A DNA stretch of 64,000 nt from CAYXUG01 sp964468655. GTDB taxonomy: Bacteria; Fidelibacterota; Marinisomatia; Marinisomatales; CAYXUG01. The translations under genes were made by a program, and so were the position numbers. The notes under the pieces were generated by a model that was not told the DNA's origin, did no database searches, and saw only the letters and a list, made by a program, of their open reading frames with translations. Location of the stretch: NCBI GenBank assembly GCA_964468655.1, contig CAYXUG010000001.1, forward strand, positions 1 to 64,000, given 5' to 3'. Position 1 is the stretch's first letter, and the number at the start of each line of letters is the position of its first letter. Positions 23,401 through 32,700 of this stretch are shown here, piece after piece.

Positions 23401-26400
23401 CCCCTATTGTCCCAGATAAATGACATAACGTTTAATGAAGATGAATCAGCTACGATTTCACTTTCATCTACCGATGTGGATTATGTTTCCCTTACCTATG
23501 CCGCAGTCATTAATTCAGATGATATTCAGGTATCGGTAAGCAATAATCTCCTTACCTTGGCGGGCAGTAGTGATTTCAATGGCGAAGACACCATAACTGT
23601 CACTGTTTCAGATAATGAAGGCGCAGAGGACAGCCAGAACATACCAGTCGTAATCATTCCGGTCAATGATGCCCCCATATTGGATGAACTTACATCACTC
23701 ACGATAAATGAAGATTCAACCGCAGAAGTAGAACTTTCCGCATCTGATGTAGATTCTCAGTCAAGAAACCTTCTCCCCACTCAAAATTTTACTGTTGTCA
23801 TTACTGCATCTTCAAGTGATGGTACCGATGTACCACTGACATTTGGAATGACAACAGGTGCTACTGATAATTACGATGACGATTTAGATGAATATGCACC
23901 ACCCGCACCTCCAACAGGGTTCGATGCTGCGCTATCTTGGAATGGTGACAGGTATTTTACGCAGATATTGGCTCCAAGCACGGAAGAAACTACCATGCCC
24001 ATCGCAGTGAGTGAATTGTACAGTTTTTCCTGGGATCCCGCGATTATTTCTGCTTCTGGTCAGTTTATTATAACAGATAATTTTGGTGGTGGATTCTTGA
24101 GCGTGGATATGGCTTCGATTGGCTATCTTGATGAATCATCAACACCATTCTGGGGTAATATATCAGAGTTTCGCATTACTTTTACTGCATCAGAATCATC
24201 AGATTCTCAGTCATTAGAGTTTAGTGCAACTGCAAGTGAACATATTAATATATCTCTCAGCGGGACAACCTTAACTATTATACCCGAAGAAAACTGGTTC
24301 GGGTCAGAAGATATAATAATTTCTGTTTCTGATGGTGAATTAACAGATAGTGACGAATTAAATGTTATCGTTCAGTCCGTTAATGATGCTCCCGTTTTGA
24401 GTCTTGTTTCTGATCAAGAAGTGGATGAAGATAACAGTGTAGATGTATTTCTCAATGCAAGTGACAGTGATGAAGATTACTTAACCTATTCCGTTACAGA
24501 TTCCGGTAGTGTGAGCGCTTCTATAAGCGGGAATGTGCTTACATTGACTCCGCCAAATAATTATAATGGAGAATCATCTATTTCTGTTTCTGTAACAGAT
24601 GGTGAATTTTCCGACGGTTCAGATTTTATATTAATGGTGAATGCTGTGAATGATGAACCCACTGTTTTCCAGTCTCTTGAAGATACCCTTCTGTTAGAAG
24701 ATTCAGGTGTAGTGACCATGGAACTCAGCTCAGTATTTGCTGATATTGATGGTGATAGTTTGGTATATGGCACAATCATGAGTACAGCAGGTATTATTAC
24801 AACTGAAATTTCTGGTGATATCTTAACCATTTCGACACTTCCCGATCAGTATGGCGGACCTGTAATGGTAACGGTAACAGCATATGAACAACAGGGAAGT
24901 CAATCAGTAAACGATTATTTTGAAGTAATGATAGAAGGTATCAATGATCCACCGATTCTTACCTCTATTGGTGATCAAGATGTGAATGAAGATAATTCAA
25001 TTAATATTCCCTTGCAATATGATGATATTGATACAGATCTGGATTCATTAACATTTGATTTAACTGCTGATCCTGTGGATGGGCTTGATACTTATTTATT
25101 CGATGGATATGAATTACAACTCCAACCAACTTCTGATTTCTTTGGAGAAATTACAGTTACAGTTACTGTTGGTGACGGTGAATTTGATGTGAGTCAAAAT
25201 TTTAACTTAACGTTTTTACCTGTTAATGATTCTCCAGAATTATTAGGAATAACCGATATCACTATCGATGAAGACACGGACACCACATTGGTAATTACAC
25301 CCACTGATGTTGATGGAGACAGTATTGATATTGTTATTACTTTGGGTGATACTGTCTTGTTTGACCCGGATTTATTTGCTGATACAATTTCCGTTTTAGC
25401 GGGCGAAGAAATTGTAATTTTATTCCAACCTGAACCGAATCAGAATGGGTCGGTGGATGTGGTTATTATTGGTTCTGATGGAAATGTTGACGTTGTTAGA
25501 AACTTAGTTGTTACCGTAATTGCAACCGAAGATCCCCCCGTTGCCTATGCAGGATTAGACACTTTATTATTGTCCTATCAGCCATGGGATCCCATTAATT
25601 ATCAACTTTCTGGTGATGGCTCAGAAGATTCTGATGGGTTTATTACAGACTACATCTGGGAAGACAATGGTGAAGAAATAGGAGTTGGAATCAACCCGGA
25701 AGTTGGTTTAGCAATAGGAGTTCATACAATTAATCTAACAGTCACAGATAATGATACTCTTCAATCTTCAGATACAGTTGTAGTTACAGTTTCAGGTGTG
25801 CCACATGCACAAGATATCGTTAAAGTTATTAGTGAAGGTTCTTCAACAGAATTTACGTTATCTGGAGAAGATGGTGAGCAAAATCCGCTCGATATTGTTA
25901 TTATTACTTTCCCTGAGAATGGTGAACTTATTGGCGAAATACCTGTATTTGAATATGTGCCAGACGCAGAGTTTTTCGGTTCTGACACCCTGATTTATAG
26001 CGTCAGTGATGGGGTTTATGCCGATACTGCCTTGGTAGAAATAATTGTTACGTCTGTTAATGATATTCCTGAGGTGGATGATGTGACTGTTGAAACAGAT
26101 GAAGATATACCGGTAGAAATAACTCTTGAAGGTAATGATGCAGATGGTGATGAGTTAGAGTTTCCTGTATTAATCCCCCCGCAGCATGGTGGTTTTGACG
26201 GTGAAATATATACTCCGAATTTGGATTTCTTTGGTAGCGATTCATTTTCATATAGAGCCTTTGATGGTCAGGCTTATTCTGACACAGCCACAGTTACCAT
26301 TACAATCAATCCGGTGAATGATGCTCCTGAAATTGCTGATATAGTAGATCAGTCTGTTTTGGAGGATTTGGTATTTACATACACTTTATCAGCAACAGAT

Positions 26401-28986
26401 GTAGAAGAAGATGAACTTACGTTTTTAGCAGATGTAGACAGTAACGCAACAGCATCAATTGATGGAGCGGAGCTAACGGTTATTCCTGATGCTGATTTCA
26501 ATGGTGAAATAGAAGTGACAGTGACCGTATATGATTCAGATCTGAGTGATACTACAACATTTACATTGCAGGTGGAACCTGTCAATGATACACCTGTAGT
26601 TAATGATCTGAATATCGATTTAGATGAAGATACGCCCGTTGAAATAACGCTTGAAGGATACGATGTAGATGGTGATTCATTGACAATTGAAGTGGTTGTC
26701 GGACCCACCTACGGTATTTATGCAGACGGTATTTACACACCAAACCAGAATTATTTTGGTAGTGATACTCTATCTTATCGTGCCTTTGATAGTCAGGTTT
26801 ATTCTGATACAGCTGTAGTTACCATTATAATCAATCCGGTGAATGATACCCCTGAAATTGCTGATATAGTAGATCAGTCTATGCAGGAAGATTCGGTGTT
26901 TACATACACTTTATCGGCAACAGATGTTGATGGTGATGAACTTACATTTTCAGCAGAAGTAGATGGAAATGCTACTGTGTCTGTTGATGGAGTAGAGCTA
27001 ACGGTTGTTCCTGATCCTGATTTCAATGGTGATGTAGTCGTAACCGTTACAGTAGATGATTCAGACTTGAGTGACAGTACAATATTTACTTTACAAGTGG
27101 AACCGGTTAACGATTCACCCCTGGTAAGCGACATGGATGTTGAAACAGATGAAGATATACCAGTTGATATTACTTTAACGGGTTCTGATGTTGATGAAGA
27201 TGAATTAACTTTTGAAGTGGTGGATGCACCATTGAACGGCAGTTTTACTGATGGCACCTATACTCCAGATGAGAATTACTACGGTAGTGACTCATTTACA
27301 TATCATGCATTTGACGGTCAGATTTATTCCGATATAGCTTCTGTATTTATTAACGTAAATGAAATAAACGATCCTGTTATTGTTGCAAATCCAATGACGG
27401 ATGTAGAGGTAGATGAGGATGCGGATGCCATTATTCATGCAAATCTTGATATTGTATTTAGCGATGTGGATAACCCTGTTCTTACATTTACGTTTGATAA
27501 CTCAGATACAGAACTTCTGACTGCTTCAATTGATAATGAAAATGTTTTAAGTTTTGAATTTCTTGAGAATATGTTCGGTTCAGCCGTCATTACCGTTACT
27601 GCATCAGATGGTGAATATGATAGTTCTGACGATGTTATTGTTACTGTAGCTCCGGTCAATGACCCGGTTGAGATTGATAACGCCTTGGGAGATTATGATG
27701 TAAGCATAACAACTGATTATGAATACATTTTGGGCAATCTTGATGACATTTTTTATGATGTTGAAGATGATGATTCTCTGGTATTTTCTATAGACACAAC
27801 TGGATCACCCTTAGATTTGACTGTTAATATTGAAAATGAAATTGTCTTGAATTTTGATGTGTTGTATGCCTGGGATTCGGCCAGTCAAACAATCGTTCAG
27901 CAACCCCAATTTATTGGTGAAACAAACGTGATTTTTACAGCCACTGAACCAGGCGGTGAGTACAGTATAAGCGATACTATTTTGGTGACTGATAAAATTG
28001 CACCGAGCTTTATTGTGGGTGTATTCCAGAATCCACTGGCGACAGGTCATCTTGAATTTTATTTCTTTCACTCTGAAACACTTGTAACCAACCCAACTGC
28101 TCAAATAAACGAGGATGAATTAAATGTTGTGAGGCATCAGGGCTCAGAGTGGGGAGAGGATTCACCTTATTATGCAGATTACGTTTCAACAGAAATAGAG
28201 GACCATTCGCTAAGTGTTACCGCTACAGACACGATAGGAAATACAGGATCAACCATTTATAACTTTTTCGTTCAGCCCGTTTCGGGTAGAATGGCGTCAA
28301 CATTTTCTTCGTTTGAAGATCATTTTGTCATTAATATCAGCGAAAATACATTCATAAACGATGACCAGATACTTCTACTTCCCAACGATTTCATGACAAT
28401 TCTCAGATATGGACTGGAAGAAGAATTGTCAGATAATCTCATAGGGAATGTTTTAACAATTAGATCACAACAGACACATTATGGGGATAAAATGGCTGTA
28501 GGTATGCATGATGAAAATATGGATGAGCTGCTGGTACAGTTCCCCGGATTCTACCGATTGGAATATGGGCGCTGGGAATACTTGGAAACCTATTACTCAT
28601 TAACAGAACAAAAAATATGGTGTCTCACAGAAAAACCGGGAACCTACGTTTTAAGAAGTGAAGCTGACAGGGCGCCCATTGAAATGCCCGATAAATTTGC
28701 TCTTAATCAGAATTATCCAAATCCATTTAATCCGGCCACAACCATTGTGTTTGACATTCCTCAGAAAATGTTTGACAGGATTGAGATGGATACACGACTG
28801 GTTGTTTATGACCTGTTAGGAAGAGAAATAAGAACTCTTGTTGATAGTAAAATGTTATCAGGAAGACATAAGATTATCTGGAATGGAAAAAATAATCATG
28901 GATTAAATGTGGCAAGCGGTATTTATTTTTACAGGTTAAATACACATGAATTTATGCAAACAAATAAAATGATTTTACTGCGATAA
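17431..28986 (+). CDS. Giant T9SS-secreted cadherin-repeat protein (3851 aa)
   Basis: A signal peptide (about residues 1-25, ending VVGQ) leads into a DGDEIA-type module that is interrupted at residues 74-118 by an Asp/Asn-rich segment resembling EF-hand or thrombospondin-3 loops (DINENGICDEGE, DFNNNGILDNAD). A second such module follows (about 230-345), then roughly thirty cadherin-like/Ig-like repeats, PKD-like domains near 20210-20480 and 25535-25790, an APPAPP-type module nested in a repeat (23764-24200), near-identical repeats at 26059-27360, and a type A sorting domain (residues 3754-3851, NYPNPFNPATTIVFDI). The acidic DxDxDxL motifs suggest calcium-stiffened rods. The Shine-Dalgarno is weak. 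Likely a surface adhesin or matrix protein; the binding partner cannot be inferred. The next gene starts four bases later, so it may head the following operon. Confidence 0.85.
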   Translation: MLKNIMSIVCRCVITVVIIVSTVVGQDYPFFTVNDTTRLNDTIFLDHFSYVQTNWNHFIALGNITLRGGPLTSEEDFIDINANSQWDWDDINENGICDEGECEDFTDFNNNGILDNADEIGIFCAWEDTITEEPSDSLFCVGADYFDSSNPPWSNIRAWKDDDAPDSPEQDGYIQGYPINYRYWDASLETEMEIDLNEVSYVEFGFWDTTGNFGPSNSFSGINMKVDSPQYYQYTETHDNPHLFILNEPLEQGTELGLYTQDSLCVGGTILTGEYGQMFYAWNDDPDTPELDGFVDGDTVVLYLNRDGEESGPLNIEFVEYSVVVDGETVEWNTSGLFQEETISGIRLTSPSISTIPVEPILEDVGSFEPFNLNDFVTDPDDDITELTWSFSYLDTILDVNIDNDNIVTVDVLIDDWFGSEIVTFTAEDPSGGTGSRDVTFTVIPVNDSLFVENPIDDVTINEDELDSLFLVDLDDVFEDVDDSTFTFEWTSEDTGLLTAFINEDNEVTLFIVPDSFGVSLLMFFASDTEYTAVDSVLITVNPVNDAPVAGDVFAEVDEDSSIMIPLSVSDIDSDELTFVIIEIPENGTVNFVGSDSANYEPNTNFNGSDIFTFKVYDGGLYSEEATVTVTIHPVNDSPLALDDAYGTSDTLDTQEEGLPGVLANDSDIDSEFLIAQIIEGPDSGTVDLEPNGSFTYIPNAGFSGTDSFSYAAVDEDNAQSDPATVQITVSEIVIGAPIVEPDFYATNEDEPLSILSYDYGVLANDSDTSGVDTLSAQLYQTTSNGNLTFNSDGTFSYTPNTNYFGADTFYYQAFNGFLYSGPAVVTLTINPVNDAPIATGFFVETEENISVILDFAGNVTDPETPSDSLEYQILVLPIHGNMVDNVYFPDTSFYGEDSLTYVAIDDELLQSEPATVHIIVEQIIIVPIANAGIDIQESVSFPYDPILITLDGSQSTDEDGYIVSYKWYEILDTEEKVQIGSGGNPSIYFSYGDHFVELKVTDDEDADGIDTVLVAVIPDPNQPPVAEDIETTIDEDENISITLTGSDFETPNDLSFYIVDEPLHGSLSESRALKVFTYLPDENYFGIDSFTYAVTEENEIGGMSIESDTATVTITINPINDVPVLIFDTLQNSLDENTFIDISFNMTDGDDGIYASPLEFVVVNEPLYGQVTIDTTGSELTYTPYQNYFGNDNCVVKTVETTGDSLSSVPVQLSFTVINVNDPPVAYGYSYTLPEDSETFSFILQASDDQDISELTYNVFSPPNFGTFVSDGSNQAEYTPNLNFDGVDALVFNVRDNLGVFSDSAVVTLTIIPENDAPELIGEIADTTVLESSENIVINLADVFYDVENGSELTYSVSENVNGLTVNVTDSILTLSFAEGVSDSGTVDITASDNISRDVVSTSFNVEIISVNDPPVVELISPELDEDTELEIVLVASDPEGDSLIYSIIQAPVNGSLSPVANNSYLFLPNSDFFGSDSFNYRVSDGENQIDKTAQLLINAVNDLPNFITENLPDALENSAYETVIQVDDIDNSQEELGLSIISGPAWLGLEELVLSGTPGGNDAGIFDVTLELSDGLGSVSLTASLIVVNSNTPPIVENLNINVEEDNLVEFSLYASDPEGEEISFNVSSPGNGVLSGTAPNLIYTPNLNFFGVDLFTYTASDGDLESDTATVIIQVLGINDNPVAGDLTFEVDQSPFQVDFSSVVSDPDGDILAIITVPPSSGDTLSTIFGGSLIPAGDLIYDYIPPGSTPDADFMLYKATDGISETGLYIATFNLFGRSWSRFIPPSAFDDHINMAEDEIKEITFVGFDVSNNFPLDGTESVTITQAPVNGSLGAIVFSEASTIQLAQWNVEYIPQLNYFGTDTIRFTVTNPNNESGPSAEAVISIAINSVNDLPQMDTISDVAINEDNSVEINFTAADPDNVLESAITSSNEHLEVSVINDSTISITPELDYNGSGTINITATEIGGEGLSTSQLFTVDILPVNDAPLLSQINDITFNEDESATISLSSTDVDYVSLTYAAVINSDDIQVSVSNNLLTLAGSSDFNGEDTITVTVSDNEGAEDSQNIPVVIIPVNDAPILDELTSLTINEDSTAEVELSASDVDSQSRNLLPTQNFTVVITASSSDGTDVPLTFGMTTGATDNYDDDLDEYAPPAPPTGFDAALSWNGDRYFTQILAPSTEETTMPIAVSELYSFSWDPAIISASGQFIITDNFGGGFLSVDMASIGYLDESSTPFWGNISEFRITFTASESSDSQSLEFSATASEHINISLSGTTLTIIPEENWFGSEDIIISVSDGELTDSDELNVIVQSVNDAPVLSLVSDQEVDEDNSVDVFLNASDSDEDYLTYSVTDSGSVSASISGNVLTLTPPNNYNGESSISVSVTDGEFSDGSDFILMVNAVNDEPTVFQSLEDTLLLEDSGVVTMELSSVFADIDGDSLVYGTIMSTAGIITTEISGDILTISTLPDQYGGPVMVTVTAYEQQGSQSVNDYFEVMIEGINDPPILTSIGDQDVNEDNSINIPLQYDDIDTDLDSLTFDLTADPVDGLDTYLFDGYELQLQPTSDFFGEITVTVTVGDGEFDVSQNFNLTFLPVNDSPELLGITDITIDEDTDTTLVITPTDVDGDSIDIVITLGDTVLFDPDLFADTISVLAGEEIVILFQPEPNQNGSVDVVIIGSDGNVDVVRNLVVTVIATEDPPVAYAGLDTLLLSYQPWDPINYQLSGDGSEDSDGFITDYIWEDNGEEIGVGINPEVGLAIGVHTINLTVTDNDTLQSSDTVVVTVSGVPHAQDIVKVISEGSSTEFTLSGEDGEQNPLDIVIITFPENGELIGEIPVFEYVPDAEFFGSDTLIYSVSDGVYADTALVEIIVTSVNDIPEVDDVTVETDEDIPVEITLEGNDADGDELEFPVLIPPQHGGFDGEIYTPNLDFFGSDSFSYRAFDGQAYSDTATVTITINPVNDAPEIADIVDQSVLEDLVFTYTLSATDVEEDELTFLADVDSNATASIDGAELTVIPDADFNGEIEVTVTVYDSDLSDTTTFTLQVEPVNDTPVVNDLNIDLDEDTPVEITLEGYDVDGDSLTIEVVVGPTYGIYADGIYTPNQNYFGSDTLSYRAFDSQVYSDTAVVTIIINPVNDTPEIADIVDQSMQEDSVFTYTLSATDVDGDELTFSAEVDGNATVSVDGVELTVVPDPDFNGDVVVTVTVDDSDLSDSTIFTLQVEPVNDSPLVSDMDVETDEDIPVDITLTGSDVDEDELTFEVVDAPLNGSFTDGTYTPDENYYGSDSFTYHAFDGQIYSDIASVFINVNEINDPVIVANPMTDVEVDEDADAIIHANLDIVFSDVDNPVLTFTFDNSDTELLTASIDNENVLSFEFLENMFGSAVITVTASDGEYDSSDDVIVTVAPVNDPVEIDNALGDYDVSITTDYEYILGNLDDIFYDVEDDDSLVFSIDTTGSPLDLTVNIENEIVLNFDVLYAWDSASQTIVQQPQFIGETNVIFTATEPGGEYSISDTILVTDKIAPSFIVGVFQNPLATGHLEFYFFHSETLVTNPTAQINEDELNVVRHQGSEWGEDSPYYADYVSTEIEDHSLSVTATDTIGNTGSTIYNFFVQPVSGRMASTFSSFEDHFVINISENTFINDDQILLLPNDFMTILRYGLEEELSDNLIGNVLTIRSQQTHYGDKMAVGMHDENMDELLVQFPGFYRLEYGRWEYLETYYSLTEQKIWCLTEKPGTYVLRSEADRAPIEMPDKFALNQNYPNPFNPATTIVFDIPQKMFDRIEMDTRLVVYDLLGREIRTLVDSKMLSGRHKIIWNGKNNHGLNVASGIYFYRLNTHEFMQTNKMILLR
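23751..24213 (+). repeat. 13-bp direct repeats bounding an inserted protein module
   Basis: AGATTCTCAGTCA occurs at 23751-23763 and 24201-24213, exactly 450 bp (150 codons) apart and in the same frame (DSQS each time). Between them lies an APPAPP-type module closely related to the N-terminus of the protein at 43260. Deleting one repeat plus the module joins SASDVDSQS to LEFSATASEH and restores an ordinary cadherin-like repeat. Confidence 0.75.
26059..27360 (+). repeat. Tandem two-domain units in the 3851-aa protein
   Basis: A pair of cadherin-like domains repeats with about a 525-bp period, giving A-B-A-B-A. The DNA at 26296-26360 and 26821-26880 (encoding NPVNDxPEIADIVDQS) is almost identical. 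This points to recent unit duplication near the C-terminal end of the array. Confidence 0.7.
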
Positions 28987-28990
28987 GATA

Positions 28991-29734
28991 ATGAAAAACA
29001 AATATACAAAAATATATTTTGGTGTATTAATTATTATTTTACTTTTTTATACTGGATGTACAGACCCCTTAAGTGGGAATCCCGAACACTTGGCTAAAAT
29101 TGAAGAGGGTTGGGATAAGTTTGAAGCACACTTTTATACTGAAGCGCTGGAATCATTTATAGACGCAAGAGACGGTCTTGAGGTTGATTATTTTACCGAT
29201 TCTCTATTTTTAGCTTATTCAGGATTGAGTGAAGCATACCTTGGAATGGGCTGGTGTTATCTTAGATTAAATGAAGCACAAGAGTCCATGGAAAGCTTCA
29301 TGGCGAGCGAAACGTTGGGTGTGTACGGTTTTGGTACGAGTATAGGTTTGATGGGTGCTTACTATAAATTGGGACAGCCGGATGATGATGGGAATATGGA
29401 TGAATCCATGATTGACAATGCCATTGAGACCGGTGACTGGATTTTAAGTACTCTATCAACTACGGGGATGGACACTAACCTGTTTATTCACGATCCCAAT
29501 ATAGATTCAGATGATGTTCGCATTCTTATTGCGAGGAGTTATTTTTTCAAAGGAGATGAAGACAGCGTTTTAGAATGGATTATCATAATTGATTCAGAAA
29601 CAGACTACGGTTATTTAAATAAAGATGACCCTGACACTTGGCATCTACCCGGATCAAGCCAACTTTACAACTCTTTTGGAGAAGTTTTATTAGCTATTCT
29701 CGAAATATTGGATATAGGCGGAGGTTTGATTTAA
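28991..29734 (+). CDS. TPR-like lipoprotein, first gene of the FN3/FecR/barrel operon
   Basis: The 247-residue product starts with a short basic region, a hydrophobic stretch and the lipobox FYTGC, with Cys23 as the predicted lipidated residue. The rest is helical, with TPR-like spacing around residues 35-100 (KFEAHFYTEALESFIDAR, AYLGMGWCYLRLNEAQESM) and again around 175-190. It begins four bases after the preceding stop and 31 bp before the next gene, so it is co-transcribed with the FN3 protein. Such lipoproteins commonly act as periplasmic or outer-membrane assembly factors; that role here is inferred from position. No named family recognised. Confidence 0.75.
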   Translation: MKNKYTKIYFGVLIIILLFYTGCTDPLSGNPEHLAKIEEGWDKFEAHFYTEALESFIDARDGLEVDYFTDSLFLAYSGLSEAYLGMGWCYLRLNEAQESMESFMASETLGVYGFGTSIGLMGAYYKLGQPDDDGNMDESMIDNAIETGDWILSTLSTTGMDTNLFIHDPNIDSDDVRILIARSYFFKGDEDSVLEWIIIIDSETDYGYLNKDDPDTWHLPGSSQLYNSFGEVLLAILEILDIGGGLI

Positions 29735-29765
29735 GAAGAAGGGATGTTTCATCCTTTAAAATCCA

Positions 29766-32700
29766 ATGATGTATAATTTTTTTAAAAAACTTATCGGTTT
29801 AAATAAATTGACTGTCCTTTGCAGTCTTTTGTTTTTAATTACATCACCTTTAATAGCGCAGGATGTGGATATCACTCTTTATCCGGCAGATAATTATGAT
29901 TTAAACAACATTGCCCTTTTTATCAGCAGTGCTGAAGATTGGTTCAATACTTCACTTTTTTATGTACAAATTAACAATAATGAGAATTATCCAATACAAT
30001 ATCGTCTAATATACAGGATGTCAATTGTCAATTCACCCGTTGTGAATGGTGAGGTGATAAGAGGATACACAAAAGTAGGTGTTGAAGCTGAGGGGTCTTT
30101 AGGAGAAGGTGCTTTAAGTGCGAATGGTTCAGCTGAAATTTATAACAATGATAATTTTAGATTGGCAGATCTGGAAATTGAATCTGAATTTAATGCAGTT
30201 GTTTCTTCAGCTGGTAGATTACCGGCAGGTGATTACACTATTACTGTAGAAATTCAAGCAGATGAATTAGGTAATGGAGAAGAATTATATTTTGTTGATC
30301 CTGAAGATGAAAACTATGTAAAAGATTCGGAGACAATAGAACGCTCAATTACGGTACCAACTGATTTTCAGTTGAACCTCCCGGCTTATGAAAGCATTGT
30401 GAATCAGTCCAATCCGACATTTTCATGGCAGTCCTGGGATGTGGCTCAATATATAGTTGTGAATTACACCGTTACAATATGTCTAAGGGAGGAAGACCAG
30501 AGTGATGAAGAAGCCATGGAAAATCTTGCATGGTGGGAAGAAAGTTTTGAACATATCAGTATTGGATCTGTTGAAAATGTAACCTGGCAGTATCCTCCGG
30601 AAGCCGACCCTTTTGTCCCGGGTGGAAGAGAGTTTGTTTGGCAGATTTCAACTTATGATGTTGAAGGGTTGTATGGATATGATGAAGTTGATCCATTCGT
30701 CAGTGAAATCTGGTATTTCAAGTTTGGAGAACCGGCTCAACTGCAAACACCAGCAGATAATACCACAGATGTTGGTACCGTAAGGCCTACATTTACATGG
30801 AGCAGTGTTGTGGGGGCTACTGGTTATGAAATTGCTTTTGGCGATCAGGAAGATCCCATTGTCGAGTTGCCATTTTGGACTGGAGTAGTTTCAAGTCCAT
30901 CGTATACCTATGAGCTGGATGCAAACCCATTAGTACCTTTGCCAAACTACAGATATTATTGGAAGGTTAGACCCAACCCCCTCGAAGCAATCCCGGGAAA
31001 TTGGTCGGAAGATATTTTCAGCTTCTCCATTAGACAAATTATTCCAACAACCCCCAATGGAAGTGAAGAATCCACAATTCTGCCAACATTTATGTGGGAA
31101 GGTCCTGCTGATTTGGGTGGGTACCAATTTAGAATATCGGAAAGTGAAGATGATTTGGTAGAAGATCCATTTTATACTGCAGATGTTACTTTGTCCAATT
31201 ATTCCTATCCTACCGATGCACCTGCATTAACACCTGGTAAACCATATAATTGGAAAGTCCTGGCATTGGATCAAAGCGGCAATCAGTTAGGTGAAGTTGA
31301 AGAATATCTTGAGGTTGGCAATTTTAGTATACAGCCAATTGGTCTGACATCTCCTACAGATGGAGCGCAGATATCGAGCGTAACACCTATGTTTTCCTGG
31401 GATTCTCCATTAGGTGTTCCTTATTTTGAATATCAACTTAGTACGAGTGGTGATCCAACCGTTGAGGATCCTGATTATATTGTAACTGTTAATACAGCAA
31501 ATTATACATTGCAAGCTTCTGAATATTCATTGATCCCGGGTGAAACATATTTTTGGAAGATTATTGCCTTGGATGGCGATGAAGCTATTATTGGAATTGT
31601 GGAAGACTACCCAGAAGTTTTTTCATTTACACTGGAATCTCTCGAACTATCCAGCCCATCAGATAATGCAGTGGAATCTACATGCACTCCGGCATTTAGC
31701 TGGTCAGCACTGCCCGGGCTTGATAAATTTGAATTGAGAATCAGCAATGAAGATGACCCTGGAATAGAATCACCCTTCTTTTCTTATGAAATCACTGGAT
31801 CTCAAAGTTTCACCTATCCTTCGGATGCTGATTTTCAACTTTGCTGTGAGACAGGAGGTCCCTATTTCTGGACGGTGGTCCCCCTTGATGATAATGGTAA
31901 TATTATAGGTGAACTTGAAAATTATGAAAAACGAAATTTTTCAATAAGTCCCATCACTCTTTCATCACCGGATAATGATGAGGTTCTTAATTCATTAACA
32001 CCAACATTTATGTGGGAAACCCCTCTGAATTTACCCGGCTCTGTCATTCATTTTTCTGATCATGAGGATCCTTCTTTAGAATCACCCCTTGTATCCGTGA
32101 ATGTTACAGGGAATAATTTTACACCCATTGAAAATGAAGCCGGTTTTGGTCCGGGATTGACATTCTATTGGACAGCTGTAGCTGCTGATAATTCGGGATC
32201 AGCTTGTGGAATTATACCGGAAATCAGATCTTTTAGTTTTCCTCAATTAGCAACAATCAGCCCATCAAATGGAGATGTTTTGGAAAATGCCTGCCCCCAG
32301 TTCAGTTGGGAGGGGTTGCAGGGTGTTAGCAGCTACGCACTGACAATAACTGACAGTGATGGAAATGTTGTCTTTTCAGAAAATGTAACAAGTTCACCTT
32401 ATCCATTGCCCCTATCATTGGGCCCGGGCGAAAATTACAGATGGTTTGTACAGGCATTAAATGACGATGACTCAGAAATCGGATTACCTACGCCGGAAGT
32501 AATATTTTCCGTTAATCCTGTTGAATTGGTTTCACCCTCTAACGGGGAACAGGTAACTTCACTCCTGCCGGTTTTTCAATGGAACAGCCCAACTTGTGTG
32601 GGTCAGTTTAAAATTCAAGTTGTAAGAGTTGATGATGAGCAAACCATTTTAGAAAAGGACGATATACAAGGAATTTCATTTAGTTATCCTGTAGATGCTG

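Noticed and set aside
23751..24213. The nested module as a classical insertion sequence or intein
   Set aside because: There is no transposase, terminal inverted repeat, intein splicing motif or endonuclease; the segment encodes only a beta-rich module found in other secreted proteins.
26059..27360. Regular repeats that could suggest a CRISPR array
   Set aside because: The period is about 525 bp and coding, with no short palindromic repeats or unique spacers.
1220..28104. Many open frames of 60-200 codons on the minus strand and in alternative plus frames across the giant genes
   Set aside because: They mirror the biased, repetitive codons of the real genes, lack Shine-Dalgarno sequences and resemble no protein family.
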